23,577 nt of DNA, taken from assembly GCA_049366695.1 (NCBI GenBank), contig JBMNCR010000015.1, forward strand, positions 1 to 23,577, given 5' to 3'. Positions within the stretch are counted from its first letter, which is position 1; every line of letters starts with the position of its first letter. Below the pieces are notes generated by a model. It had not been told where the DNA came from. It searched no databases and saw nothing but the letters and a program-made list of their open reading frames with translations. Source of the stretch: JBMNCR01 sp049366695 (GTDB taxonomy: Bacteria > Bacillota > Clostridia > Eubacteriales > Alkalibacteraceae). Position numbers and translations under genes: made by a program. Positions 23,117 to 23,577 of this stretch are shown in pieces.

Positions 23117-23577
23117 TTAATATTTAATAAATTTTGTTCCTGGCACTCCACAAATAAAACATTTGTCAGGAATAGATTTTTCAATGTTTCCACATACGGG
23201 GCATAAATAATAATATATTTCTTTTTGCTCATCAATATCTTCTAATGCCTCTTGATATAATTTCGCATGAACTTCTTCTGCTTTCATAGCAAATGTAAAA
23301 GTTCGTACTGCATCTTTATTACCTTCTTCTTTAGCTATTTTCACAAAATCTGGATACATACTTTGATATTCATGATTTTCGCCTTCTACAGCATCCTTAA
23401 GATTATCAGAAGTTGAATTAATTTTGCCTGCCACTTCAAAGTGCTTAAGAGCATGTAAAGTTTCTGCATCTGATGCTGCTTTAAACAATTTAGCTGCGTT
23501 TTTATTTCCTTCTAATTCTGCTTTTTTTGAATAAGCAAGATATTTACGATTTGCTTGTGATTCACCAGCAAATGCTG
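23117..23577 (-). CDS. Rubrerythrin (partial, start outside window)
   Basis: The frame stays open to the window edge. It continues upstream as AFAGESQANRKYLAYSKKAE, so the internal Met at 23488 is not the start. The ferritin-like part carries the Glu/His di-iron ligands expected in rubrerythrin (E in AGESQ, ETLHALKHF, EGENHEY, KAEEVHAKLY). The C-terminus is a rubredoxin-like Fe(Cys)4 domain, CPVCGN then CFICGVPG. Rubrerythrins reduce hydrogen peroxide in the cytoplasm of anaerobes using electrons from rubredoxin or NADH systems. The gene ends at a hairpin. About 40 N-terminal residues are missing. Confidence 0.93.
   Translation of the reverse strand, partial: AFAGESQANRKYLAYSKKAELEGNKNAAKLFKAASDAETLHALKHFEVAGKINSTSDNLKDAVEGENHEYQSMYPDFVKIAKEEGNKDAVRTFTFAMKAEEVHAKLYQEALEDIDEQKEIYYYLCPVCGNIEKSIPDKCFICGVPGTKFIKY

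Overview
The window is a strongly AT-rich chromosomal segment of a low-GC anaerobic Firmicute, most likely class Clostridia. Four things point there: base composition, AGGAGG-type ribosome binding sites, frequent TTG/GTG starts after GAGGTG-like sites, and anaerobe-typical gene content (rubrerythrin, PF04060 Fe-S domain, LytS-type 5TM/GGDEF/HD-GYP protein, Cthe_2159-type lipoprotein). No RNA genes, CRISPR arrays or intact transposases were seen.

Positions 1-5870 are an accessory, decaying zone. It holds an acidic protein of unknown function and a visibly GC-richer DUF3810-type membrane zinc-peptidase gene. Two homologous, equally truncated remnants of a REP-associated (Y1) transposase bracket that gene. 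Two small orphan ORFs, a DUF2971 gene broken by two opposite-sense frameshifts in A8 tracts, a startless helix-turn-helix fragment and a palindromic MITE-like element follow. A second copy of the MITE lies near the right end (about 22824-23003).

Positions 5870-11700 hold independent single-gene units: a glutaredoxin fused to a zinc ribbon, a secreted carbohydrate-binding beta-helix lipoprotein, an EamA/DMT exporter with a near-consensus promoter, a bifunctional c-di-GMP enzyme (5TMR-LYT, PAS, GGDEF, HD-GYP), and a Cys-rich DUF3795 protein.

Positions 11700-18000 hold an aconitase-family dehydratase pair (leuC/leuD-like, no other leucine genes) divergent from a Crp/Fnr regulator. A taurine-type ABC importer follows in the order permease, binding lipoprotein, ATPase. 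A convergent two-gene unit encodes a tiny PF04060 Fe-S protein and a small membrane protein.

Positions 18000-22600 are a leftward carbohydrate locus: a DeoR-family regulator, galactitol-type PTS EIIB and EIIC, a strong internal terminator, an EIIB-like protein that lacks the phosphorylatable cysteine, and an EF_0837-type amidohydrolase/deacetylase. No EIIA or EI is present. The inferred job is phosphorylating uptake of a sugar or amino-sugar derivative, followed by hydrolysis of an amide or acyl group. The window ends inside a rubrerythrin gene.

No wholly new defence or mobile system is evident. The most unusual signals are the paired 180-bp palindromic elements, the paired truncated transposase remnants around a foreign-looking gene, the cysteine-less EIIB-like protein behind an operon-internal terminator, and a tauC-like gene whose ribosome binding site points at an ATA codon.
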